This document shows, one piece after another, positions 47,281 through 58,174 of a stretch of DNA of 64,000 nucleotides. The translations under genes and the position numbers were made by a program. Within the stretch, counting starts at the first letter, position 1; every line of letters begins with the position of its first letter. The notes beneath the pieces are model-generated. The model was given only the letters and a program-made list of their open reading frames with translations. It had not been told where the DNA came from and ran no database searches. Origin of the DNA: Mesostigma viride (lineage: Eukaryota > Streptophyta > Mesostigmatophyceae > Mesostigmatales > Mesostigmataceae); the NCBI GenBank assembly GCA_009746045.1, contig RPFO01000850.1, forward strand, positions 45,001 to 109,000, read 5' to 3'.

Positions 47281-49163
47281 ACCAAGGCCTTTGCTGGGTA
47301 GCGAGCAACAAAGTGGCAGTAGCTGCTTGAATCGCATGGTTGGTGAACCCCACAGCAATGCACACAGGGCAAAACCAGGAACCCTCAGGTACCTGAGACA
47401 GAGGGGTTTGAAGGCAGTGAAGATGCCAGCCGCAGTTGCAGTGATCACACAGCAACATGACCTCAGGCTGGTCGACCCGGTGACAAATTTGACACTGCGC
47501 ATCGCGGATGCGCCTGGCGGTGTGCGGCTGGATGCTCCGTGCCAGGTGGGGCATGGAGCAAGGAGACAGGTTCGACACATTGTCAGTGGTCTTACTACCA
47601 TCCGCACCTTCGAGGACGGCCACCCCCGAAGGCTTAATCTCCACAATGCGAAGGATGGTGGGCCCGGCCGTGACGTCCAGCGTGTGTTGGGGCTGAGTCC
47701 GCAGAAACACATACTGGCCGGGGTGGAACTGCAGCCGCCTGGCCATATACTTGCCACCTCGTCGCTGGGCGTACCGCAGTGTGTCGCGGTGCTGCGCGAT
47801 CAACAGATTGTTCATCGCGATGGGCATCACCTTCTTAAATGTGGCGGCGCGCGCCACAACCTCCCGCAGCCACTCGTTGGCGTCATCCCATTGAATCGGC
47901 TGGGGGTGAGCTTCCTGCACCTCAGAGGGCAACAATGGTGCCCGACCAAAGAGCAGAAAATAGGGGGAGAACTGGGCGAGGGATTCTTGTGGGCTCATCC
48001 GGTAGCCCGTGGCAATCCAGGGTAGTTCCCTATCCCAGGTGGCCACACGTGCTGCTTGCAACGCCCATTTGCGCAGCGCCTGTTTGACTGTCTGAACCAA
48101 ACGCTCAGCCAGTCCATTGGCCTGAGGGTGCTCCCGCGACGTGTGCCGATGATCCATGGAGCAGGAATCCAATAGCTCTTGGGATTCCCCACGAAATTCC
48201 CCGCCTTGGTCTGAAACCACCTCCGCCGGTGCCCCATACCGAGCAATAACATCCAGGAAGTAGGTGGCTGTGGTGGCGGCGTGCTTGTCGGGTAGGGGAA
48301 TCAGTTCCAGCCACTTGCTGAACGATTCCACACACACCATGACGTAACGGTTGCCGGAAGTGCTGAGCTCAAAGGGCCCACACAAGTCGACGTGCCACCG
48401 GTAGAACAAGCCCCGGATGGGCAAGCTCATGAGCTCCTTGTCATGATGGTCCAGGTTGAAACGCGCTTTCGCGCGAGCACACTCAGCACAACTGGCTACC
48501 TGCCGTGCTAGGGCATGCTTCATGCCCGCCCACCAATACACCCCAGGCACCATGGCACCTGTGCGCTTTGCACCCATGTGCCCGAACCGCTCATGGTAAT
48601 GTGCAACGAGGGCAGCACGCTTGTCAGGGGGCGGCACGACCAGCTTGCGGCGCCCCACAAGCCAGTTGTATGTAGACCTGGTTGCCCTCCCAGGTATAAT
48701 TCACAGCCCGGCGCTCCACGCGCTCTGGCTCGGCTTGCCTCTGCGTCGGTGTCCAGTCAGCAGGGGCTGGAGAGGAAGGCAACCCCTGCACCCGCTCGAG
48801 AACCCTCCCATCCAGCCACACGTCCCCAGCGCAGCACTCCACCGCAATGGCGTGACTGGCGGCAGCATGCAGCACCACACAGCCCATGCTCGCCGGATCC
48901 ACCGGCTGCGCAAGCGTGTCTTCAGCCAAAGGAAGAAACATCACGCCCTGGGATGGCGTGAAAGCCGCTGGCCGTACGGGATTGGCGTAGCACACAAACT
49001 CCGCCACGGCATCACTGCAGGAAAGCCAGCGCGACTCGGAATCGCATGGCCCGGCTGCGTTGACAAAGACGACTGAGCCCTGTGGTCCCTCCGCGCCCTG
49101 CGCTCGCGCCCCCGTCCGGTCCTCTGACGTTGCCAAAGCATAGGGTGATAAGCCATCGGCATT
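47279..49163 (-). pseudogene. Gypsy integrase with C-terminal PHD finger
   Basis: After the tether (DGLSPYALATSEDRTGA...) a frameshift near 48640 leads to a 459-codon frame. This holds the zinc-binding HYHERFGHMGAKRTG with CAEC, then the catalytic core: WHVDLCGPF (Asp), VVSDQGGEF (Asp) and HPQANGLAERLVQTVKQ (Glu). A GPY/F-like region FHPGQYVFLRTQPQ follows. The C-terminus carries a C4HC3 PHD finger (CQIC, CDHC, HLHC, CPVC with the right spacing, about residues 390-434). PHD fingers bind histone H3 tails, so the integrase may steer insertion to particular chromatin, the role chromodomains have in chromoviruses. Confidence 0.9.
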
Positions 49164-49596
49164 AGTTGTGCTCCCGAGTGGCATCTATCCGCTGGCCGGT
49201 AGTCGCCGGCCTGGGCGCCTAGTCAGGTGGGCATCAAAGATTGGTGCCTAGATGCTAGTCGGTGCCTAATTAAGCAAGGTACGGAAGCCAGTGCGCGCCG
49301 GGACGGTCAGAGAACCGTCGCCCTCGGTAGCACAGATCCGCTGAGTGCCGGTAGTCTCGGGTTAGAGGCTCGAGCATGCACTATCGGGTAGCCTACCGGT
49401 AGCCTCGGGTTTGAGGCTCGAGCATGCCTTATCGGTTAGCGCCGCGCCGCTGAGCTCCTTGCGGCCTGGCCAGCAGCAAGGGTTCAATAGCAATCAGTGG
49501 CGGCTGCGGGCTCAGCCTCCCACAATCGGTTCCCCAAACAACAAAAATCCCGTCTCCATCGCCGGCGTGCTAGCCAGCGGTGAAGGGCATTCAACT
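49164..49596 (+). repeat. 5' LTR of copia element 2
   Basis: Ends AGTTG...CAACT; the boundaries are fixed by the GCATT duplication. It contains two GGTAGTCTCGGG/GGTAGCCTCGGG plus GAGGCTCGAGCATGC direct repeats (49350-49430). Confidence 0.9.
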
Positions 49597-49642
49597 TGTA
49601 TTCACAACAGTCAACATTACCGTTGACCATTTTTCTGGGCTC

Positions 49643-50831
49643 ATGGCGCGTGGCGCGGAGCGAACGCAAGCTGCAACCCAGGACCAGGGAACGCAAGCAT
49701 CAACTCCGGCGGATGGGAGTGGCGCAGCCACCGTGGCGACTGAGCCAGCTGGGGGCTCGGTCAGCACAGCTAGCTCCGGGGCAGCAGTCAGCACCAACTG
49801 CCCGGAAAGTTTTCAAGAAAGAAGAGCTGCCAAGTAAGCTGCCAGAAATTCTGACGCCGTCCAGCCTGGGCGAGCTCCGGCAGGACTACAACGAACTGTC
49901 CGACGCAGTTTTCCTCACCAAGCTGCGCCGGTCAGAGGTATGCAACGAGTCTACGGGTAATGCGGACGTGCGCGGGGTCATTATCAACGCCAGCAAAGAG
50001 GCGTGGACCTGGCCCGACACAGTGAAGGCCCTGCAAGAGGTGCTCGACACCTCAAGCTTTCCTGACGAGGAAAAGGAGGGGCAGGCGCTGGTGCGCAACC
50101 TGTCGCTTGACCCGAATTACCTCAGCTCGGACATGGCCAGATTCGCGGCCCAGGTCCGGAGCAAGGGTGTCTTGAAGCACATGAGTAGCGAATATTTACT
50201 CAGCGCAGTTCTGGATGCGCTGGGGCTGACGCCAGAGAGCCGTGCCAATGTCAAGGCCGGTCTCGGCATGAAAATTGCGCTAGCTTCTTCCGTGGTAGTG
50301 GGCACCCCGGACGACCAGAAACGGTTCAACGCAGCCATGGCGCACCTCCGAGAGATGTTCAAGGACCGGGGCGGCCCCAGGCGTAACAACAAGCTGCCGA
50401 CAGTTGCTCAGGTAAACCCTGTGCCTGCCTCGACCCCGCCAGCAGCTTCTCTGTCGGACTTGACCACTCTTGTTACCCAGCTGTCCACGACGGTGGCCGA
50501 CAACGTGGTGCGAATGTTGGGTGGCAAACGCCGAGCTCGCGGTGGTCGGCACAACCAGAACGCGTCCAGCAAACGCGGGCCGGGAGGCGGTCAGGGCAAG
50601 CAGCCTCGACAGGAGGGCGGCGCTGGCAGGCAGCAACAGCAGCAGGGTGGCGTCCCCAAGGAGAAGGTCGTCTGCGAGCGGTGCACCGGCGTGGGGCACA
50701 CCGAGGCCAACTGCACGCTGCGGCTGGACCTCGGCAAGGCGACTCGAGTGTGCCGGCGCTGCTGGGCGGTTCGGCTTCCTGGACACGACCCCAACACATG
50801 CCGCGCCCCACGGCCAGCCATGCCCAAGTGA
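49643..50831 (+). pseudogene. Copia 2 Gag with two zinc knuckles, one frameshift
   Basis: The likely start is the ATG at 49643 (MARGAERTQAATQDQGTQAS). A frameshift near 49795-49815 leads to the frame of ARKVFKKEELPSKLPEILTP, which runs to the UGA at 50829-50831. The middle part is helical and capsid-like (ELRQDYNELSDAVFLTKLRR, LVRNLSLDPNYLSSDMARFA). The end is basic, followed by two zinc knuckles: CERCTGVGHTEANC (CX2CX4HX4C) and CRRCWAVRLPGHDPNTC (CX2CX7HX4C). The stop is UGA followed by CGU, in the same frame as pol. Confidence 0.83.
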
Positions 50832-53385
50832 CGTCATAGAGGTGATGTGTGTCGCGGTGAGTCGGCTAGGCGTGAGGATGCTGTGCCTTGTAGTCCTAAT
50901 GTTCCCACGTCCGTGGTTCAGAATGGAAGTGCAAGTGCTGCAGCTGATCAGGAGTGCGTGCCCAGCGTGGTCGCAATAGAGCCTGAACACGCCCTTCCGG
51001 AGCTCACCCCTTCAGGTGAGATAGTGCCGGCAGATGCCGAGGTAGCCCCTCACGTAGACGTGGAGTTGGGTCGCCGCCTCAGTAAGGCCTCACTAGAGCA
51101 CATTGCCGACAGGAATGCACATGCAGAGAGCTTGGCGGGGCAGGTGCCTAGCATAGAAGGGGATGGCACCACCCCCACGGCCATAGGATTGCGGATGCTT
51201 GCTCACCAGATTCACCTTGCGGTGGGTCATGTGGCGGGGCAAACGCTAGACTGGGCGACTCGGCTTATGGGGGCGCCGGGGTTGAAGGTCGCTCAGGCGG
51301 AGTTAGAGGAGTGCCACGCATGCGCAAGTGTCAGGAAGAAGCGTAGGCGCTGGCATGCTAAGACTCCTTCCCCGTACCGGGGGAGGTTAGTGGGGGATGT
51401 CATGCATTTGGAGGAGGGGGACTATTATTTGGTCTTGATGGATCGCTATACCAAGTTCCTAGCCATCGAGCCCCTGCCAAGCATGGTAGAGGAGTCCTTG
51501 TGGCGGGGGCTGCGCATTGCCATGTCTCACTTCTTTCCCATTTCTGAGGTCATGTTGGACCAACAATTTGATTGCATTGTGGGGCGGGAGGGCTGTGAGA
51601 TGGTGGTTATTGCTGGGCGGCAGGACCATGGCAACTTGGGGCTGATTGATAGGCACATCAGCAGCGTAAAGGGCATGGCAGCCAAGCAGCAGGCCAGCGG
51701 GTTAGGATTCAAGCCCGCGGGGCAGCCTTATGCACAACGCGCGCTGTGGTGCCGCTTGCTCATGGACAAGTACAACAGCCAGGTGCTTTTCAAGCTGCCC
51801 CAGGGACTAGGTCTTATTACCGCGCGGGGGCTGCAGTCGGGCATTTACCCTCCGGACGTGGCAGACCATTGGGAGGCCCACCTCGCTACCACCGCTGAGG
51901 TTAGGCGGCAGTTAGACCGCACCCAGCCTGACTTGTCGCAGGAGTGGGAGCTGGGGGAGTTGGTCTTGTTTCACAAGGAGAATTCCTTTGGCAAGCGGGG
52001 GCAGATGCAAGGGCCAGGCATGGTGGTGGATTTGGACTGGGTGCATAGGCGGGTGAAGGTGCACTGGGAGCATAGGGACTATCTCATCCCGTGGGATAAG
52101 GTGTATCGGTACAAGGCGTCCGATGCCCAGGTCCAGGCGGCCAAGGAGCACAGCCGCCAGCTCGGTTGGGATGTGGATAGCCGGCCGGCCAAGCGGGCCC
52201 GGCTGGAACCTGTCCTACCCACCCCACTTGGGGTGGCTGTGCATGATGCGCTTGTTGCCCACCCCCCTGCAGGCGCCGCGCCGGAGCAAGTCCCCGGGGT
52301 CGACGCGGGGGCGCTACCTCAGCCCCTCCCCGCGACCCCAGCAGCGCCCACCGTGGCGGCGCCGGACACATCGTCAGGCGCGGGCGTGGGCTCCCAGCTG
52401 GCCCACGTCCTCCGACAGCTGCTCAAGGCGGACAAGCTCAAGGCGGCGGCAGCGGGGGGTGCGGCACAAGTCAGCCGCGTCATGCCAGATAAGTGCCCCA
52501 CGGTTGTGACTGAAGCTCATGATGTTCCCTCTAGGCATATTGCGGCCATAGATACCATGGCAGGCGTGTCTATCACGAGCCCGGCGGCGGCCGAGGCCTA
52601 TTACCCTTTGCTGCCCAGTAGTTGGAAGGAGGTTGCGGGGTTTGACGGGCAGCGGGCCTATAAGGTGGCTGGGCAGGTGCTCATGCCCATCCTAGGGGTA
52701 GATGTCCCTGTGCAAGTGCTAGAGGGTTACAAGGGGATCACCCTCATAGGTAACCCTTTTGTTTCCCTCCCCGGGTTTTCTGTGTCAGCCGGCTTGGTGA
52801 CCCTCGAGGGGGTGGGGAGCATAGGCTTGTACCAATATCACGTAGCGCTTGCAGCCCTCACGGGCCGGGGTCCCCCCGAGGCTATTAATCACCCTGAGGA
52901 TTATGCCACTGCAGTAGGGGCCATTCGCGGGGCGGAATATACGGCAGAGCCGCTGGTAGCCGATGTCACGCAGCCGCAGAAGTGTCACCCCAGCAGTCTT
53001 GGCATTTTTCCCTGGAGCATCGCCACTAAATCTCCTGTTAGTTATCCGCAGTTTAAGGAGGACTGCCGTGACCCTGTCAAGTTCCATAAGTGGCGCGCGG
53101 CTTTCTTGCGCGCGCAGCTGGAGTGGGCGATGTATGGGGTGTATGGGGAGTTGATGGAGGTGCCGCAAGGGGCGGTAAAGCTGAACTTGAAGTTTGTGCT
53201 CAAGTATAAGCAGGTCCTCCCCACTGACCCTGTCACATTTCATGTACGGCCCTGTGTCACGGAGTTTAGGGGCTCGTCTGAGTTGTCGGAGGAGGAATTG
53301 TTTACGCCCGGGCTGTCGCAGACCACTAGCCGGGTGTTAACATCGGTGTTCTTGGGGCTGTTGGATCGGGGTTGGACTATGCCAT
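50832..53385 (+). pseudogene. Copia 2 Pol, first part: integrase, protease-like domain, start of RT
   Basis: The frame opens immediately after the gag UGA. Zinc-binding part: HQIHLAVGH and CHAC. Integrase core: VGDVMHLEEGDYYLVLMDRY (first Asp), EVMLDQQFDCIVG (second Asp), GNLGLIDRHISSVKG at the place of the catalytic Glu, where copia 1 has GVVERTIRELK; here the residue is Asp. A retropepsin-like domain follows: HIAAIDTMAGVSITSP (D-T-M-A) and, 60-70 residues on, GITLIGNPFVSLPG. Then the RT N-terminal part: AVKLNLKFVLKYKQV, FHVRPCVTEFRGSSE. No protease motif lies between gag and integrase. A frameshift near 53365-53385 ends this frame. Confidence 0.88.
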
Positions 53386-54580
53386 GGCCTGCTCAGATTT
53401 TCAGCGGGCCTTTCTCCATAGCGACCCGGCAGTGGCCGAGGAAGTGTGGCGTGGCACGGTGTATGTGGTCAAGGTCCCTTTGGTGTGGCAGGGGGAGCTG
53501 CGGTGTGTGTACTTGCGGCTTCTCCTTGGTGTGGAGGGCCTGCAGTCTAGCCCCATCATCTTTCGCAAGACGGCTGAACGCATCTTTGCTAGCATGGGGG
53601 CGGTGTTTTCCCGCATCGATAGCAACCTCTTTCACATCCACACACCCAACCCACACGAGCCCGCGTTCATGCAATGGCATGGGGATGACTGGCGGCTTAT
53701 TGGACCCCGGGCGTGGGTCCGGCAGTTCATAACCGCTGTGGCCAAGCTTTTGCCCACTAGCCGCACGTTGTGGCTGGACCCCGACACCCCCGTCCCTTTC
53801 TGTGGCCTAACCTACACTTTGCACCGCACACCGGTTGGCTGGTGCATTGACATGGCGGCCAAGCAGGAATACGCCGACAAGCTCGCGCAATCGCTGCCTG
53901 AGCGGCTGGATGCGTCCGCGGGACCGCACTTGCGCGGCCAGCTGGGGTGGCTCGCGGGCACGGTGCGACCCGACCTGTCCATCTACGCGCGTGCGCCCGA
54001 CGCCGTGCTTGCGGGCATGGGAGCGCAGCATCTTCGGACGCAAGTCTTGGCGTCACCGGGCCTGCGCGTGTGGGGGGTTGATATCACCCGCCCGGTGGCA
54101 ATGACCATTTACTCTGACGCGAACCTGGAGTCGCGTACCATCACGCAGCTGCGCGCGCGGGAGGCGGCCATCTTTTTTCTTGATAGCCCCACTGGGCAGC
54201 CCACTATTGTCGACTGGTATAGCCGCATCCATCAGCGGGTAGTGGTAGACAGCAATCGCGCGGAGTGTCGCGCGTTCATTTCCGCTGTCGACCATGCGTG
54301 TTATGTGCAGCATCTTTTGCAATGGATTGCGGATAAGGCCCGCGTGGCGCTGTCGCTCCGCATGCGGCTGTGCACAGATAGCAAGTCAATAATTGAGTTT
54401 CTGAATAACCCGCTCGCCTCCACCACCAAACTAGATTACCTTGTGTTGGCCGAGTCCGCCACGGTGTTGGATGAGCGGCGGTGGATCCCGGAGAGCGAGA
54501 ATATTGCCGATGCCTTGACCAAGCCCGCGATGCTGTCGGGGCCTCAGTACAAGCTGCTGCGGCAGCTCATGATGACATGA
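53372..54580 (+). pseudogene. Copia 2 Pol, second part: reverse transcriptase core and RNase H
   Basis: Continues the RT with YAMACSDFQRAFLHSDPAVA (motif A Asp) and PAFMQWHGDDWRLIGP, where HGDD replaces YVDD as in copia 1. FCGLTYTLHRTPVGWCIDMA and LRGQLGWLAGTVRPDLSIYA are the usual copia blocks of the connection region. RNase H motifs: MTIYSDANLESR (Asp), VVVDSNRAECRAFISAV (Glu), MRLCTDSKSIIEFLNNP (Asp), IPESENIADALTKPAM (Asp and the ADALTK signature). The frame ends at 54580 and is otherwise intact. Confidence 0.92.
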
Positions 54581-54869
54581 GTTTTTTTTACCGTGTGACC
54601 TGTCGTCTTTTTGCATGGGAATGGGCGCTTCTTTCATCTGTGAATACATTTCCCTAGACCTGACAGGCGGCCAGTGTGCCTACTAATGATGCATGTGGTG
54701 CAGTTGCACCCAAGTAGAAAAGGAGGCCGGGAGCAAAGCCCGGGTGTTTTTGCGTGCTCAGATCCGAGCGTAGGGCACCCTCCTTGGGGTTTAGGATTTG
54801 GGGACGGCCAGTGTGCCGTTACGTGTTTCTCTACTTGAACGTACGTAGGGTCAGTGCTACCCTATTGCC
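54581..54869 (+). other. 3' non-coding region of copia 2
   Basis: No ORF. It continues at 61509-61555 after the nested gypsy element and leads to the purine tract AAAAAGAAAGTATGGG (about 61540-61555) next to the 3' LTR. Confidence 0.65.
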
Positions 54870-55442
54870 TGTTACGCCGCGGATATCTACCTCCACCTCT
54901 ACCTCTAATGGGCCTGATACTACCTAAACTGGTCAGGCCTCCTCTACTTAACCCTCTGGCGAAAGACGAACGTGACGGAGCTGATCTCAATGCGTTAACG
55001 TAAGTGTTACTATAATACGCCATACAACCATTTATCAAAACCCGTTTACTCCAGGAATAGAGGAAGGAAACACAACTACACTGCCGTGACCCAAGCCTAT
55101 ATGTGTTAATTCATTTAACACACGCCGAGTGCACACACAAGGGGTAGAACGCGCATAAATGGTTACCAACGGTCCAACACGCTCGGGCCGACATGGCCCT
55201 CGCCTACAGATGCACGCTGGTCCACTACATCTACTGATGCACGCTGGTCCACTACATTCTACCACAGGATCAGGACCACTAGTAAAGTACGCGGCGCGGC
55301 GCCCAACGGCACCCAATGTACCACAGTACTGTTACGAGGACAATAATGTCCCGGTAGGAGCCTAAACGTAAACCTAGGGACAACCGAGGCAAAAGACCTA
55401 ATTTACGTCCGTAACTACAACGAATTGTTACGCGACGTAACA
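54870..55442 (-). repeat. 3' LTR of the chromodomain gypsy element
   Basis: 573 bp, TGTTACGCCG...GCGACGTAACA. It includes an internal direct repeat, GATGCACGCTGGTCCACTAC (twice at about 55210-55258). Confidence 0.92.
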
Positions 55443-55456
55443 CCTCCCCCCCACAA
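55443..55456 (-). promoter_or_regulatory. Polypurine tract of the chromodomain gypsy element
   Basis: Minus strand GTGGGGGGGAGG abuts the 3' LTR directly. Confidence 0.75.
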
Positions 55457-55810
55457 AGGTAGGGAGCCCTCTCCCTACGCACAGGGAGGAAAACAAGGGG
55501 TAGGAAACCTAATGCACCCAGCACACACTAACACAGTCAGCAGGCCATCCAAGATACAAGGCACCAATAGTTCACACGGTCTCCACCACCACGCCTGGAG
55601 GTGTAGGGTTAGCCAGCACCAAGCCTGGTGGTAGGTTCCCCTAACTGCCTGGAACAAAGTCCTTGCCGGGGGGAACGGCACTGGGCAGGACACACAGAGT
55701 AAACCAATCAGCACCAAGGACCAAGAACGACCAGTCAACTGGCCAGAACATGAGGGCGACTCTACATACCGGAGGGACAACACCCTCAGGTCGGGCCTAA
55801 GGCCCTCTAT

Positions 55811-57874
55811 CTAATGGCCATCCGTCTGGTAGGTACCACGGGAGGCCAGCAGGACATCCAGGTAAGCCTGGTAGTGAGACACATCCTCAGCATTGTCGTG
55901 CCTATCTACAGTGAGGAAAACATCGGCCCACACGCCGTCAGGGAAAAGTCCCAGGAAGGACCAGTAGTACCTATGCTGTGTAAGAACGACCTGGCCCCGG
56001 GCCCAGTCCAGGAAACCGCAGGCAAAGAGGCGTAGGAAAGGCTCTACCGCGATCAGGCAGAGAGCCCGAAGGAGCAGGCAATGATACCGGATCCGAGGGC
56101 GCATACCCGTCGGGAAAAACAGATCTACCAGGGGCTCCACGTTGGACGGCCACAACCGGATGTGCCGAATCTCGCGGGAACGCCACCGGCGGGCACACTG
56201 TCGCGACCCGAACGTCTCAAGGTAGTCGCTAGCCCGGGGAGGAGGATGACCCCGAGAGTCCAAACCCTGGCCCGGGATGGGCGCTGGACGACGGGCATCC
56301 CACTCTAGGATGGGCTGAAGGACGGTGCTGTACGTGGCACCCGGCACCGCAGGAAAATCTACCGTAAGAGCATCTGAGGCCATAATGCCCAGAGGCGGAG
56401 GGAAGGCCCACTGGAACCCGCCATAGGTGTCCAAATCATTGTGGCGCCGCGCCCAGCGGTACAGGACGCGCCGAACCAGGATCTCACCCTGGAACACCGG
56501 ATCAGCCAAAATAACCATGTCGAAAGGAGGCCGATCAGTCTCAACTGGTAGGTTACGGTCCCGCGGCGCCCGACACACCTGGGAGAACCCGTAGGACATG
56601 GGCGAAATGGCCAGCTCGGCGGAGGCGCGCGGCAGGTCACACTGGCGGCAAGCGAGCGCAGACATACCATACCCGAAGACAGGCGTGTCGCGCGACTCCG
56701 GAGTCGCATGCACTACAGAAGGGGCCCGATCCCGATCGCCCTCTGACAACTCCCGAAGGGAATCGGCAGCGCGGGTGGCGCGCGGGTCAGAGCCACTGGA
56801 CCGAACAACCGCAGCCAAAGACCGCGGGGCCGAAGGGGCAGGGGCCGGCGAAGGGGTAGGAACCGGCACAGGCGCAGAAGGTGCCGGTACAACAGGGGGC
56901 CGCGTCGGACCCGAGGCCGCAGGGGGTCGCGACGGACCCGCCTCCGCAACTGGCGCGCCGGTCTCTGGGGGTGGAGCACCACCAGGCCACATGTTGAAAA
57001 TAGGACCCGTGGGGACAGGCAATCCGGCATACGACTGGTTACCGTCCAAGCTCCAGTCAGGCACCGGGATCCTCTGCGGAGGACCGCCCTCCCAAAGCCT
57101 GGGAAGACCGCCCGGGTCGCTGAAGAAACCCCGCGAGGGCGGCGCTGACGTGGTGGGCGGCTCGGACGCGGCGGCGGCGGGCGCTGCCACTGGGACGGCG
57201 GACTCGCGCCGAGGCGCAGGTACGTCAGTAGCAGGCGCAGCGGTAGCCGAAGGCGTAGGAGCTGCAGCACCAGAGGGAACCGTAGACGCCGAGGCGACCG
57301 AAGGGGAAGGGGGCACAGCTGCAACAGACACCCCACCTGGCGTGGCTGGAGCGTGCGCCTGGGCCGCCATGAAGGCCCCGAAGGCCGCCGTCAGGGACTG
57401 GATCTGCGCCTGCATCGCAGAAACTGTCGCTGCAAGAGGATCAGGCTCACGACCAGAGCCCGAAGGGGTAGGCTCCACCGATGCGCACAGGACCGACCTC
57501 GGTGAAGACGGGACAGGGGAAGGCGCCGACACTGAAGAGGAGGACGCCGCAGGGGAGGCCGAATACTCAGGGGAATACTGCGCCTCTACCGGCGCGTCCG
57601 TAGGGGTAGGGTCGCCAAATCCTACACCCGCGTTCTGGTCTGCTATCTCCATAAACTCTACGGCCCGTAACAGGTCGCAGGGGTTCTCATCCAGCTCCGC
57701 ATCACCCTCGGCAGGAAGCCAGGGGAACACATCCCGTAGGCAAGAGCGGCCCACAGGGGTAGAAAGGTAGGAAAACACCCTGGGGCACTGGAGAATCGCA
57801 GCTATCTGTCCCAGGGCTGGACAGCTGGAGCCACATTCTAGCAAACAGTGGCCGGCATCGTCAAATCCGTGCAA
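55811..57874 (-). CDS. Large unidentified ORF downstream of integrase in the chromodomain element
   Basis: About 687 codons from a TTG; the frame is open another 45 codons upstream to a TAG but has no ATG there. The first in-frame ATG that looks usable is near 57650 (MEIADQNAGVGFGDP). The N-terminal part has a short Cys/His patch (GHCLLECGSSCPALG). The middle is very rich in Ala, Pro, Ser and Val, after a Gag-like helix (ATVSAMQAQIQSLTAAFGAF). The C-terminal 270 residues look folded, with many Trp, Arg and Phe (FGYGMSALACRQCDLPRAS, VDLFFPTGMRPRIRYHCLL). It is not a known envelope or RT that I recognise. The position between integrase and 3' LTR is that of an additional ORF. Confidence 0.55.
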   Translation of the reverse strand: MHGFDDAGHCLLECGSSCPALGQIAAILQCPRVFSYLSTPVGRSCLRDVFPWLPAEGDAELDENPCDLLRAVEFMEIADQNAGVGFGDPTPTDAPVEAQYSPEYSASPAASSSSVSAPSPVPSSPRSVLCASVEPTPSGSGREPDPLAATVSAMQAQIQSLTAAFGAFMAAQAHAPATPGGVSVAAVPPSPSVASASTVPSGAAAPTPSATAAPATDVPAPRRESAVPVAAPAAAASEPPTTSAPPSRGFFSDPGGLPRLWEGGPPQRIPVPDWSLDGNQSYAGLPVPTGPIFNMWPGGAPPPETGAPVAEAGPSRPPAASGPTRPPVVPAPSAPVPVPTPSPAPAPSAPRSLAAVVRSSGSDPRATRAADSLRELSEGDRDRAPSVVHATPESRDTPVFGYGMSALACRQCDLPRASAELAISPMSYGFSQVCRAPRDRNLPVETDRPPFDMVILADPVFQGEILVRRVLYRWARRHNDLDTYGGFQWAFPPPLGIMASDALTVDFPAVPGATYSTVLQPILEWDARRPAPIPGQGLDSRGHPPPRASDYLETFGSRQCARRWRSREIRHIRLWPSNVEPLVDLFFPTGMRPRIRYHCLLLRALCLIAVEPFLRLFACGFLDWARGQVVLTQHRYYWSFLGLFPDGVWADVFLTVDRHDNAEDVSHYQAYLDVLLASRGTYQTDGH

Positions 57875-57890
57875 AACAAGCTGATGCGGT

Positions 57891-58174
57891 TCAGCAGGGG
57901 AAGGACCGTACCACGTGACCCCGAAGAGAGCCGCCCGGACTATGCCCGCATGCTGGGCCTGGAGGGCCGGTGCACGACGCCACCCGGGAAACTAGACCGT
58001 GAAACCCAACGACCCGGAAGGGCCTCGAAGTACAGCTCAGGGTCCGGTAGGGGCAGGGACGGCAGCGGGCTCTCAGCCGGAGGGGTAGGCTCTGACATGA
58101 CGGCTGCGGAGGGGAGGGGACAACCAACCACCCGTCGACAGCAGACATAACATAAGAGAGGGGAAGGCCTACAA
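57891..58174 (-). other. Spacer between chromodomain frame and the third ORF
   Basis: Open in part in several frames; the upstream extension of the third ORF covers most of it. No separate gene is recognised. Confidence 0.35.

Noticed and set aside
56598-57770. 390-codon plus-strand frame
   Set aside because: Antisense to the long minus-strand ORF of the chromodomain element; Gly/Ala-rich from GC bias only.
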